Origin: Halioxenophilus sp964342265
Lineage (GTDB): Bacteria; Pseudomonadota; Gammaproteobacteria; Pseudomonadales; Cellvibrionaceae
Direction of reading: 5' to 3'
Length of the DNA: 34,688 bases
Assembly (NCBI GenBank): GCA_964342265.1
Contig: CAYFFE010000027.1
Coordinates: 1 to 34,688, forward strand
Part shown: piece by piece, positions 23,635 through 31,538 of the stretch
Position numbering within the stretch: position 1 is the first letter of the stretch
Layout of the letters: every line of letters starts with the position of its first letter
The notes under the pieces: generated by a model
The model's input: only the letters and a program-made list of their open reading frames with translations
Databases searched by the model: none
What the model was told of the DNA's origin: nothing
Made by a program: the position numbers and the translations under genes

Positions 23635-26600
23635 CTAGCTTATCGATACAGCCGGCTCCAAAACCGGAGAGAGTACCTCTAACACTTCGGCTAGAATATT
23701 TTCCTGATCATCAATAAATTGGTTCACACGGCCGTAATGATTGCGATGATTATTAGGTAAGTTGAATTCGCGATTTAATTCTGGATTGCAGCCAACCTCA
23801 CACAGTTTTAACAAACGGCAAGTGTAGGCAATTTCGTGCTCGCACAAAATTCGCCCAAACGGAGTTTGAGCGGAAAGAATTTTGTCTACCACTTGCGGAG
23901 CAAAATAATTCATCGAAATTTTTATAGCAGCCACCGCCAGTACCGCCTTAGAACGATTGCCAACCAAGGCCACTTTACGGTAATAATGACGCCCTTTTTG
24001 TTGGCTGGTTTTTATATCGACATAAATAGTTTCTTGAGCAGCAGTTTGTAACCTAGAGGTTAATTGATCGGTAGAATTTAAAAGCGACAAGAACAGACTG
24101 GGAATCAACGATTCATCAACCGAACTAATCTCTACGGGTGAAAGCCGATTAAACTCTAGAACATCCAATAGTTCATTGAGGCCAGAGCGAGCGAATTGTT
24201 TTTTATTGTTTTTACGAAGATCTGGAATAAACTCAGCGATTATATCGCTAACCAACTGGGCATTTTCCTCAAGAATAATACCCAGATGATCGCAATCGAT
24301 TTTCTCTACACTTATCTCGCCCTCAATTATTTTCCACCACTGTTTGTAATCGTCCCAGAAAAACCTTTCATTTTCTGTCTTAATCAATAAAGTTTTAGCC
24401 AGATTCTGGGGACTTGGCTGATAATTATATACTGCCGCGGTTAAGATTTGGTTGAGCTGAGCATGACGCGAAAAAACCACATCAAAATCACTTTTCTTTT
24501 TATAGAATCGATCTTTTATGGTATTGAAAGGTTGACTGAGACTTTTATACACATGTCGGCGTTTTATTCCATCCGGCGTATAGCAATCTAATAACACAAT
24601 GGCTTCAACATGACGGCCAAGCTGCTGAAGTTTACGCGCTAGCTCAAATCCTATGACGCCGCCAAGCGAATAACAGACAAGCACAATATCACCCTTAGGA
24701 AAAACCTCTTGGAAAGCATTTGCACAGACTTGGATAATATCGTCCAAGGAATCGATACTAACTCCCATGCTAGCCAAACCTGGATATTCCAATGCGTAAA
24801 TGGGCAAATCGTCTCGAAAACAATTAACAATGGCTCGAAAGGAAAATGCATCACCAAATAAACCGGGCAGACAAAGCAATGCTCTTGTTGGCGCTGCCTG
24901 TTCATCGCCTACGGATTGCTTGTTGTGCAGACTCACAACAACCCGCGAATTATCTTGATAAATCGACCGCTCTATTTCTTTGGCTAAGAGCTTGGCCGTC
25001 GGAGCTTCGATAAGCGCAGAAATATTCACCGGTACCGCAACTTCACGTTCTAACTCAATAGCTAACTCTATGGCCTTGAAGGAATCTCCACCGGCCATAA
25101 AAAAATCGGCTGCGGCATCTAACTGCTCATTTTTTAAAACACGACGAAAACAGTTTAAAACTCTCAACTCGAACATGGAGTCCGGAATAACCGTACCACT
25201 TTGTAGATTTTTGGCTTCGACAAAACAGTGTTTTGACAATGCTTTCCTGTCAACCTTACCGGAACCGCCTACGGGAAAACTGGTCATACCAACAATTCTG
25301 GTGGGAATCATAAATGGCGGTAGACGATTACTTAAAAATTTTCGCAAATCCGAGACACTAGCATCCGGAGTCACAAAGGCTGCGAGAAACGCTGGCTGTT
25401 GATCGGTTATATAAAGTACAACGGCGTCATCAACCTCGGGATGCAACAGCAATACCGATTCAATTTCTGGCAGCTCTACTCTCTGACCGTTTATTTTAAC
25501 TTGGCTGTCATTCCGCCCGAGGTATAAAAGGTTACCATCGTCCAACCACATACCTCGGTCGCCAGTGCGATATAAAACCTCACCGGTACTTTCATCAATT
25601 TTAAATTTCTCTAGGCTCAGAGAAGGTTGACCCCAATATCCGTGAGCAATAAATTGACCACCCACGACGATTTCTCCAACCTCACCCACGTCAACTTCGA
25701 GCTGATCCGAATTTACCAAAGTAATGTCAACATCGTTGTAAGGCCGACCAACAGGAACCTGAGTCGTATTTATCACCGTATCTTCATCAATGCGAAAACG
25801 AGTCAGGCAGCTGGTTTCTGATGCACCAAAACCGTTATGAATGGTGAAGTGACTGCCAAGTTTATTGCGAGACAATTCCACGTCCGATTTATACAGAGGC
25901 TCACCGACCAAGTGGATATCGCGCAAACTTTGCAATTTTGTCACGTCGTTGCAATCGTTAATTAAATTCCGAAAAATTGACGGTGTGCTATACAAAAGGC
26001 TAATGTTAAATTTCTCTAACCAGTCTATTAAAGTGCTTATCTGTTTTAGCTTTACGTCTAACAGAGATAACGTAGCCCCGCTTAACAAAGCACCAAAAAT
26101 ACAGAATGATGCCGGCGTATAAACACAAGGTAATATTAAGCCAACTTTATCGTTGGAGTTAATGTTTAAATCTGCTCGATATAAATCGACAGCACGAACA
26201 AGGCTTTCACGTCGATGCACAATTAATTTTGGCTCACCGGTAGTGCCCGACGTAGACAACGCATATACAGCGCGATTAGCACAAACGGATTTCGACGGTA
26301 GCCGCGAAAAGGAATGATCATTAATGAGTGTATTAGCGCACAACAGAATAGACTTGGCACTTTTTATCGTTTCTGCCAACAGCTGGTTTTTCTCATCGGT
26401 AATAATAATGGCAGGTTTTAACCCAGTCAGAATTTTTTGCAATCGCTCAGGGGGAAAGTTTGGATCTAGAGGCACATAAGCTTTGCCAGCCATTGCTGTG
26501 GCAAGGATGCTGATCACAAGTTCGTGTGAGTGATCAGCGAGTATCGCCACAAATTGGCCGTCTGTTGATGGCGTATCAGTTAAATCAAGTTGATTAATTG

Positions 26601-26745
26601 CACCGACAATTTGCGAAACCATCGAACCCAATTGCTGATAACTGAAAGCAATATTGTTAGATTCTAAAGCAATATTTTCGGGAAGGTGCTCAACGTTTTG
26701 CCAAAAGCGGTCGGCAATATCGGTATTACTCACTTGTTCGTCCAT
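23635..26745 (-). CDS. Adenylation-carrier-thioesterase-chorismate lyase fusion protein
   Basis: This 1036-residue single-module synthetase has no condensation domain. The adenylation domain (about 1-505) has A3 STSGTTGEPK (164-173), A5 NGFGASE, A7 YRTGD (392-396), A8 from R411 and the catalytic K497 in GSGKVDRK. The carrier domain (about 520-600) has phosphopantetheine site S555 in AGGDSFKA. The thioesterase (about 620-845) has S693 in CYSLGG, D720 and H820; the usual first Gly of GxSxG is Cys. The C-terminal domain (about 885-1030) resembles the DUF98/Rv2949c chorismate pyruvate-lyase family, with TPFGRIL (961-967), R1006 in HYGR and E1023 in VLEVL. The position equivalent to the amino-group-binding Asp235 appears to be Thr210, suggesting an acid other than an amino acid. 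AGGAG precedes the ATG. The product is unknown; 4-hydroxybenzoate loading is inferred. Confidence 0.85.
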   Translation of the reverse strand: MDEQVSNTDIADRFWQNVEHLPENIALESNNIAFSYQQLGSMVSQIVGAINQLDLTDTPSTDGQFVAILADHSHELVISILATAMAGKAYVPLDPNFPPERLQKILTGLKPAIIITDEKNQLLAETIKSAKSILLCANTLINDHSFSRLPSKSVCANRAVYALSTSGTTGEPKLIVHRRESLVRAVDLYRADLNINSNDKVGLILPCVYTPASFCIFGALLSGATLSLLDVKLKQISTLIDWLEKFNISLLYSTPSIFRNLINDCNDVTKLQSLRDIHLVGEPLYKSDVELSRNKLGSHFTIHNGFGASETSCLTRFRIDEDTVINTTQVPVGRPYNDVDITLVNSDQLEVDVGEVGEIVVGGQFIAHGYWGQPSLSLEKFKIDESTGEVLYRTGDRGMWLDDGNLLYLGRNDSQVKINGQRVELPEIESVLLLHPEVDDAVVLYITDQQPAFLAAFVTPDASVSDLRKFLSNRLPPFMIPTRIVGMTSFPVGGSGKVDRKALSKHCFVEAKNLQSGTVIPDSMFELRVLNCFRRVLKNEQLDAAADFFMAGGDSFKAIELAIELEREVAVPVNISALIEAPTAKLLAKEIERSIYQDNSRVVVSLHNKQSVGDEQAAPTRALLCLPGLFGDAFSFRAIVNCFRDDLPIYALEYPGLASMGVSIDSLDDIIQVCANAFQEVFPKGDIVLVCYSLGGVIGFELARKLQQLGRHVEAIVLLDCYTPDGIKRRHVYKSLSQPFNTIKDRFYKKKSDFDVVFSRHAQLNQILTAAVYNYQPSPQNLAKTLLIKTENERFFWDDYKQWWKIIEGEISVEKIDCDHLGIILEENAQLVSDIIAEFIPDLRKNNKKQFARSGLNELLDVLEFNRLSPVEISSVDESLIPSLFLSLLNSTDQLTSRLQTAAQETIYVDIKTSQQKGRHYYRKVALVGNRSKAVLAVAAIKISMNYFAPQVVDKILSAQTPFGRILCEHEIAYTCRLLKLCEVGCNPELNREFNLPNNHRNHYGRVNQFIDDQENILAEVLEVLSPVLEPAVSIS

Positions 26746-27867
26746 GCAAAACTCCTGTAAAAACCTGTCTTAATTTCCTATTAAAGGCTTTTCCAACGCT
26801 TATTTAAGTTATTTCTACCTAGCAATCGATACATTGCTAAACGCCCCAATAGTTATAACATACCTATACATCGATCACGGCAAAGCCTTTAAAAGAGCAA
26901 CACCCAATTACCAAACCAAATTAACCAATTGGAGTTGAAGATTTATCCCGACTTTCACGCGCCAAGAAAGTCACCCGAAACTCTAAGTCCCTTTGGTTAG
27001 GAAACTAAAAAAGATTAATTGATGGCAAGAAATATTTTTAACAAACACCTATAACTTGCTAGCAATTTTCGCTGTAAGCGAATGTTTATTGGATTTGGCA
27101 CCAACTTAATTCTAAAAGTTAGCAAAAAATTATCTTTGCCAAATCAAATCGATATAGTTACAAGCAGAAACACAGTTAATACAATAGGTACAATACCCGG
27201 GCTTATGTGCGCACGAAATAAAGAATCCTTATCCGGACTACTTAACTTCTTCAATATCTTCACTTATTTGTCGATGACTAGATATTAGTCTAATTACCCT
27301 CCTCATAAAAGATTCGGTTAATTAAAGGACATCTACCCACTTAATAGTATAACCGTCAACAATAAACTGCCATATAACACTACAATTTGTATTGGCTTAA
27401 AGCAGTTTACATAGGGGCTTATTGGAAATCACATAAGAAAAACTTAAAAAACACCTTAGTTGTTAATTTAAACTATGTTGCATTAAGTTGGGATCATAGA
27501 GGCGCAACTACTCGCCGTCTTCTCCTTTTCCCTAGAGTTTCTCCGTATAGACGGTTTACTCTGAATATTTCGTTAGTTTAAACCGTTATTCGATACAGGT
27601 ATTACTGGCTGATTTGCCCTTGCTCGTATTGCTGTAGTACTTTAAAAGTCACAAAGTGTTATTAAAAAAGAACTTTTACATATCATTTGAGTTTTAACAG
27701 GCGAGGCATGTGTCTTTGCTACACCTTTACCGTTTCCCCAAATTAAATAGTTCCTGACATCGACAGACACCCGCCCCTATTCAAGCATCAGATACGTCAA
27801 GTCGAACAGCTCACCTCTTTTATCCGCTTCGCTTAAGGGTACCCTTTCAAAATCCCCAACAAGCGGT
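26746..27867. other. AT-rich region without a recognisable gene
   Basis: This region of about 1.1 kb between the synthetase gene and argD is visibly richer in A and T than its flanks and is broken by stops in all frames. The two longest readings, 68 and 64 codons on the plus strand near 27082 and 27387, have no ribosome-binding site or recognisable composition. The synthetase promoter must lie in the first few hundred bases. A GACGGTTTA/TAAACCGTT-type inverted repeat occurs near 27550-27585. No transposase remnant or terminal repeat was recognised. Confidence 0.55.
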
Positions 27868-27896
27868 TTGCCTTGCCCCCCGGTTGCCGATACTAT
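27868..27896 (+). promoter_or_regulatory. Candidate argD promoter
   Basis: TTGCCT (27868-27873), a 17-bp spacer and TACTAT (27891-27896) make a plausible sigma70 promoter 44 bp before argD. No ArgR-type palindrome was recognised. Confidence 0.45.
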
Positions 27897-27939
27897 TGCC
27901 GCTTTTCGGTTTTTTACCCAGAGGTAAACTTTCACAGCC

Positions 27940-29109
27940 ATGAGCCAGGATGCCCTAATGAACACCTACGGCCCCAGAATCGCCAAACTCGTTAAAGGCG
28001 AGGGATGTTATTTGTGGGATGACGTGGGCAATCAGTATCTGGATGCCTTAAGTGGGATCGCCGTCTGCGGCCTGGGGCACAGCCACCCAGGCGTTGCCCA
28101 GACCATCGCGGAACAGGCCAGTACGCTGATGCATACATCCAACTTGTTCGCCATCGATCCCCAGGAAAAACTGGGCGAGCGCTTGCGCGAGCTGTCTGGC
28201 ATGGATCGGGTGTTTTTTTCCAATTCTGGTGCCGAGGCCAACGAAGCCGCCATCAAGATTGCCCGTAAATACGGTCAGGATCGAGGTGTTGCCGATCCCG
28301 TGATCATTACCATGCACGGCAGTTTTCACGGTCGTACCATGGCAACACTTACCGCCACGGGCAACAACAAGGTCAAGAAAGGCTTTGAGCCGCTGGTCTC
28401 CGGTTTTGTGCACGCACCCTTCAACGATGTGGATACCGTCGCCAAACTCATGGCCAGCGATGCCAATATCGTCGCCGTGCTAGTCGAGCCAATACAGGGC
28501 GAAGGCGGTATTAATATTCCGGCAGAGGACTACTTAAATCGTTTACGCGAGTTGTGCGATCAACACCAAGCATTACTCATGTTGGATGAAATCCAGTCGG
28601 GCAATGGTCGCTCGGGTAAATTTTTCTGCTATCAGTGGAATAACATTCAGCCCGATGTCGTCACCACCGCTAAAGGATTGGGCAACGGCTTACCCATTGG
28701 CGCCTGCCTAGCCTCAGGTCGTGCCGCCGAGGTTTTACAGCCTGGCAACCACGGTTCCACCTTTGGCGGCAACCCATTGTGTACCCACGGTGCATTAACG
28801 GTAGTCAATCATTTGGTGAACGATGGACTAATCGAACACGCCGCGCAACTAGGCGAGTACTTTTTGGACAAACTACGTTCAGCCCTGAGCGATTGCCCCA
28901 AAGTCAGCAAAATCCGCGGCAAGGGATTACTCATCGGCATTGAACTGACCGAAGACAACCTGCCGGTGGTGGAGGCCTGTAAAAATCGCGGCTTAATCGT
29001 TAATTTAACCGCCGGTAGAGTGGTGAGATTACTGCCACCGTTAATTATGGAGCAGCAGCAAGCCGACGTGGTCATCGACACGGTCAGCGATGTCATTAAA
29101 GCACTTTAG
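27940..29109 (+). CDS. argD: Acetylornithine aminotransferase
   Basis: ArgD is a PLP-dependent class-III aminotransferase that converts N-acetylglutamate semialdehyde to N-acetylornithine in arginine synthesis, and often also acts in lysine synthesis. The protein is 389 residues, with SGAEANEAAIK (phosphate-binding region), HGSFHGRT, D216 in LDEIQSG (pyridine-nitrogen contact) and the Schiff-base lysine K245 in TTAKGLGNGLPIG. The ATG at 27958 (MNTYGPRIAKLVKGEG) has a better spaced AGGA than the ATG at 27940, so the true start may be six residues later. It is followed by argF on the same strand, giving a small arginine gene pair. Ornithine or succinylornithine specificity cannot be separated by eye. 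Confidence 0.94.
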   Translation: MSQDALMNTYGPRIAKLVKGEGCYLWDDVGNQYLDALSGIAVCGLGHSHPGVAQTIAEQASTLMHTSNLFAIDPQEKLGERLRELSGMDRVFFSNSGAEANEAAIKIARKYGQDRGVADPVIITMHGSFHGRTMATLTATGNNKVKKGFEPLVSGFVHAPFNDVDTVAKLMASDANIVAVLVEPIQGEGGINIPAEDYLNRLRELCDQHQALLMLDEIQSGNGRSGKFFCYQWNNIQPDVVTTAKGLGNGLPIGACLASGRAAEVLQPGNHGSTFGGNPLCTHGALTVVNHLVNDGLIEHAAQLGEYFLDKLRSALSDCPKVSKIRGKGLLIGIELTEDNLPVVEACKNRGLIVNLTAGRVVRLLPPLIMEQQQADVVIDTVSDVIKAL

Positions 29110-29122
29110 CTAAAAACCTCCT

Positions 29123-29162
29123 ATTATGCCGCCATGTAGGTCCTCCTATCTGGCGGCATAAT
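29123..29162 (+). terminator. Long hairpin between argD and argF
   Basis: A perfect 12-bp stem, ATTATGCCGCCA/TGGCGGCATAAT, surrounds a loop that can itself fold (TAGG/CCTA). No T-run follows, so it may attenuate or process rather than fully stop transcription before argF, whose start is about 107 bp further on. Confidence 0.6.
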
Positions 29163-29269
29163 CTTTGATGGGCACAAGCAGAGCTAAATCACATACACAC
29201 TTTTGCAACAAGCATTTGTTAGCAATCTTAGATCAAGCAAGAGACTCAACACTTTTCAGGACAAACCCT

Positions 29270-30175
29270 ATGCGACACTTTCTCACGTTAATGGATCTAT
29301 CCCCAAGCGAGCTCCACAACGTCATCGACCGAGCTATTGCCCTCAAGGCAGAGCTGAGACAGGGTTTGATCAACAACACCATGAACAACAAAGTCTTGGG
29401 CATGATCTTCGAGAAATCCTCTACCCGCACGCGAGTGTCGTTTGAGTCTGGCATGGCGCAAATGGGCGGCCACGCTATCTTTTTATCACCCAACGACACG
29501 CAATTGGGGCGCGGCGAATCGGTAGAAGATACCGCCAAAGTAATCTCGCGCATGGTTGATCTGGTGATGATTCGCACCTTCAGCCACTCCACCATTGAGC
29601 GCTTTGCGGCGAATTCTAAAGTTCCAGTTATTAACGCGTTAACGGACTCCTACCACCCCTGCCAGATGCTCGCCGATATGCAAGCCTATCAGGAGCATCG
29701 CGGCAGTATTCAGGGCAAAACGGTGGCCTGGATTGGTGATGGTAATAATGTTTGCCAATCGTATATGAACGCCGCCAAACAGTGGGACTTTGAGCTGATT
29801 ATCGCCTGCCCCGAAGGCTTTGAACCCAACGCCGAAATGCTGGAACAGCACCGCGACCGAGTGACCATCGAGCGCAACCCACAAAAAGCGGTTACCGGAG
29901 CTAACTTGGTAGTCACCGACACCTGGGCGAGTATGGGTCAGGACGACGAAAAATCAGAGCGTGAAAAGGTATTTGCCGGTTTTCAGGTTAACGAAGAGCT
30001 CATGACCTTCGCCGCCCAAGATGCTGTGTTTATGCACTGCTTGCCCGCCTATCGCGGCAAAGAAATCAGCGATACATTGCTCGACAGTCCCTGCTCCATC
30101 GTTTGGGACGAGGCCGAGAACCGATTGCACGCGCAAAAGGCCTTAATGGAGTTTTTACTTGCCAATGGGCAGTAA
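29270..30175 (+). CDS. argF: Ornithine carbamoyltransferase
   Basis: ArgF transfers a carbamoyl group from carbamoyl phosphate to ornithine to make citrulline. From the ATG at 29270 it has 301 residues (MRHFLTLMDLSPSELHNVI), with CAGGA nine bases upstream; an earlier in-frame ATG at 29165 gives a non-family extension. The carbamoyl-phosphate site SSTRTRVSFE, the HPCQ motif, DTWASMGQ and the ornithine-binding HCLPAYRGKEI are all intact. It feeds argininosuccinate synthase (argG at the left edge). Its end overlaps the following ABC ATPase gene. Confidence 0.97.
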   Translation: MRHFLTLMDLSPSELHNVIDRAIALKAELRQGLINNTMNNKVLGMIFEKSSTRTRVSFESGMAQMGGHAIFLSPNDTQLGRGESVEDTAKVISRMVDLVMIRTFSHSTIERFAANSKVPVINALTDSYHPCQMLADMQAYQEHRGSIQGKTVAWIGDGNNVCQSYMNAAKQWDFELIIACPEGFEPNAEMLEQHRDRVTIERNPQKAVTGANLVVTDTWASMGQDDEKSEREKVFAGFQVNEELMTFAAQDAVFMHCLPAYRGKEISDTLLDSPCSIVWDEAENRLHAQKALMEFLLANGQ

Positions 30176-31235
30176 CGCCGAGGATTTTTTAAAGCTGCAC
30201 CAGGTGAGTTGCGGCTACCAAGCCCAGGGGCAAAACGTGGTAGAAAACCTCAACCTGTCGTTGGCTGAGGGCAATATCGCCTGTTTACTGGGCCCGAGCG
30301 GCTGCGGCAAAACCACGATTCTGCGAGCCATCGCCGGTTTCCATCATTTGCAAGCCGGCAGCATTAATCTGGAGAACAAAACCCTCTCCGATGCCCAGCA
30401 CACCGTCGAACCCGAGCACCGGCAAATCGGCTTGGTGTTTCAGGATTACGCCCTCTTCCCACATTTAACCGTGCGCGAAAACATTACCTTTGGCTTGTTT
30501 AAGCAATCCAAAGCCGCGCAAGACGCCATTTGCGATCAATTGCTAACCCTGGTGCAATTATCGGCCATGGGCAAGCGCTACCCCCACGAGCTTTCCGGCG
30601 GGCAACAACAGCGCGTGGCTCTGGCCCGAGCTCTGGCCACCAAGCCCAAGTTACTGCTGCTCGACGAGCCCTTCTCCAATTTGGATGTGGAGCTGCGACG
30701 CGCCCTGGCGCTGGAAGTGCGCGCCATTCTCAAACAACAACACACCACCGCCATTATGGTTACCCACGACCAGGAAGAGGCTTTCGCCTTTGCCGATCAA
30801 ATTGGCGTAATGCAAGCCGGGCAGTTGCATCAGTGGGATACGCCCTACAATTTGTACCACCAACCCAACAGCCCGTTTGTGGCCAATTTTATCGGCCAGG
30901 GAGTGTTTTTAACCGGTACAGTACAAGCCGATCTTACCATCGCCACAGAACTGGGCGCGGTGGATGCCAGCCACTGCCCTCAATGGCAATCAGCCAAAGC
31001 TGTCGAGCTATTGATTCGCCCGGATGACGTGGTATTCGATAGCCAAAGCACTTACCAATCTTGGGTGGTGGGCAAGGTGTTTACGGGCACTGCTACACTG
31101 TACACATTGGAATTGCCCTCAAAAGCCCAGGTTTTGGCGAGCCTACCGAGCCACTATGATTTCCCACTGGGCCATCAAGTGCCCATTAGCCTGAATTTGA
31201 AACACTTAATTGGTTTTCCCAAGATTGATGTGTAG
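30165..31235 (+). CDS. ABC transporter ATPase of the ferric-iron/Fbp type
   Basis: This 356-residue ABC ATPase has Walker A GPSGCGKTT, Q-loop FQDYALFPHLTVREN, signature LSGGQQQR, Walker B LLLLDEPFSNLD and the H-loop VTHDQEEA. A C-terminal regulatory TOBE-like domain follows (about 235-350). The overall pattern resembles FbpC/AfuC iron and PotA-type ATPases. The start is the ATG at 30165, overlapping the argF end by 11 bp; an in-frame TTG at 30159 has a better spaced GGAG, so it may be the true start. No permease or binding-protein gene is adjacent, so it is an orphan here. In Pseudomonas an ABC ATPase gene also follows argF. Confidence 0.87.
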   Translation: MGSNAEDFLKLHQVSCGYQAQGQNVVENLNLSLAEGNIACLLGPSGCGKTTILRAIAGFHHLQAGSINLENKTLSDAQHTVEPEHRQIGLVFQDYALFPHLTVRENITFGLFKQSKAAQDAICDQLLTLVQLSAMGKRYPHELSGGQQQRVALARALATKPKLLLLDEPFSNLDVELRRALALEVRAILKQQHTTAIMVTHDQEEAFAFADQIGVMQAGQLHQWDTPYNLYHQPNSPFVANFIGQGVFLTGTVQADLTIATELGAVDASHCPQWQSAKAVELLIRPDDVVFDSQSTYQSWVVGKVFTGTATLYTLELPSKAQVLASLPSHYDFPLGHQVPISLNLKHLIGFPKIDV

Positions 31236-31442
31236 CCAACACGGCCACTCTACGCATTAGTTCCACAAACTTACTGACCAAGAAGACACGGCGACAGGGT
31301 TGCTTAAATAAAATGGCATATATCGCTCGATAATTGATCGTAAAAAAATATAAACGCGTTAGCGCTTGTCACCCAAATGCTCAGCCCAGTATTGGCGGTG
31401 CCTGCAGATTAGTAGCTACTGACATCCAACTTTTCCCACAAA

Positions 31443-31451
31443 TTATCCACA
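31443..31451 (+). promoter_or_regulatory. Exact DnaA box upstream of nrdA
   Basis: TTATCCACA is the strict DnaA 9-mer. It lies 23 bp before the -35 of the nrdA promoter. DnaA is known to regulate nrdAB in E. coli. One exact copy by chance in a window of this size is not rare, so position gives the weight. Confidence 0.6.
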
Positions 31452-31473
31452 AGCCACCACCAGGAAACGCGTC

Positions 31474-31502
31474 TTGCATTCCCCTCAAAACCGCACTATC
31501 TT
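31474..31502 (+). promoter_or_regulatory. Candidate nrdA promoter
   Basis: TTGCAT (31474-31479), a 17-bp spacer and TATCTT (31497-31502) form a reasonable sigma70 promoter. The first NrdR-type box covers its -10. Transcription would begin near 31509. Confidence 0.6.
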
Positions 31503-31537
31503 GTATCCAAATCGAAAATCACCCCTAGATATTGGGG
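31491..31537 (+). promoter_or_regulatory. Pair of NrdR boxes
   Basis: Box 1 (31491-31506, core CACTATCTTG) and box 2 (31522-31537, core CTAGATATTG) match the recalled NrdR core CwAtATaTwG at 8 and 9 of 10 positions. Their centres are 31 bp apart, the usual three-helical-turn spacing of paired NrdR boxes. Box 2 has perfect ACCCC/GGGGT arms. NrdR would repress by covering the -10 and start point. Confidence 0.78.
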
Positions 31538-31538
31538 T

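Noticed and set aside
23635..26745. Remnant of a larger non-ribosomal peptide cluster
   Set aside because: The gene is intact with a start, ribosome-binding site and all catalytic residues, and no other modules or tailoring genes flank it; it reads as a self-contained enzyme.
27082..27581. Two plus-strand reading frames of 68 and 64 codons in the AT-rich gap
   Set aside because: No ribosome-binding sites, no recognisable motif, and composition that matches untranslated AT-rich DNA.
27777..27941. Minus-strand reading frame of 54 codons (MAVKVYLWVKNRK...) overlapping the argD start
   Set aside because: No ribosome-binding site, it would start inside argD's start codon, and the argD promoter candidate lies inside it. 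The C-terminal part looks protein-like, so a homology search would be worthwhile.
31334..31528. Plus-strand 64-codon frame upstream of nrdA
   Set aside because: It overlaps the DnaA box, promoter and NrdR boxes and has no motif or ribosome-binding site.
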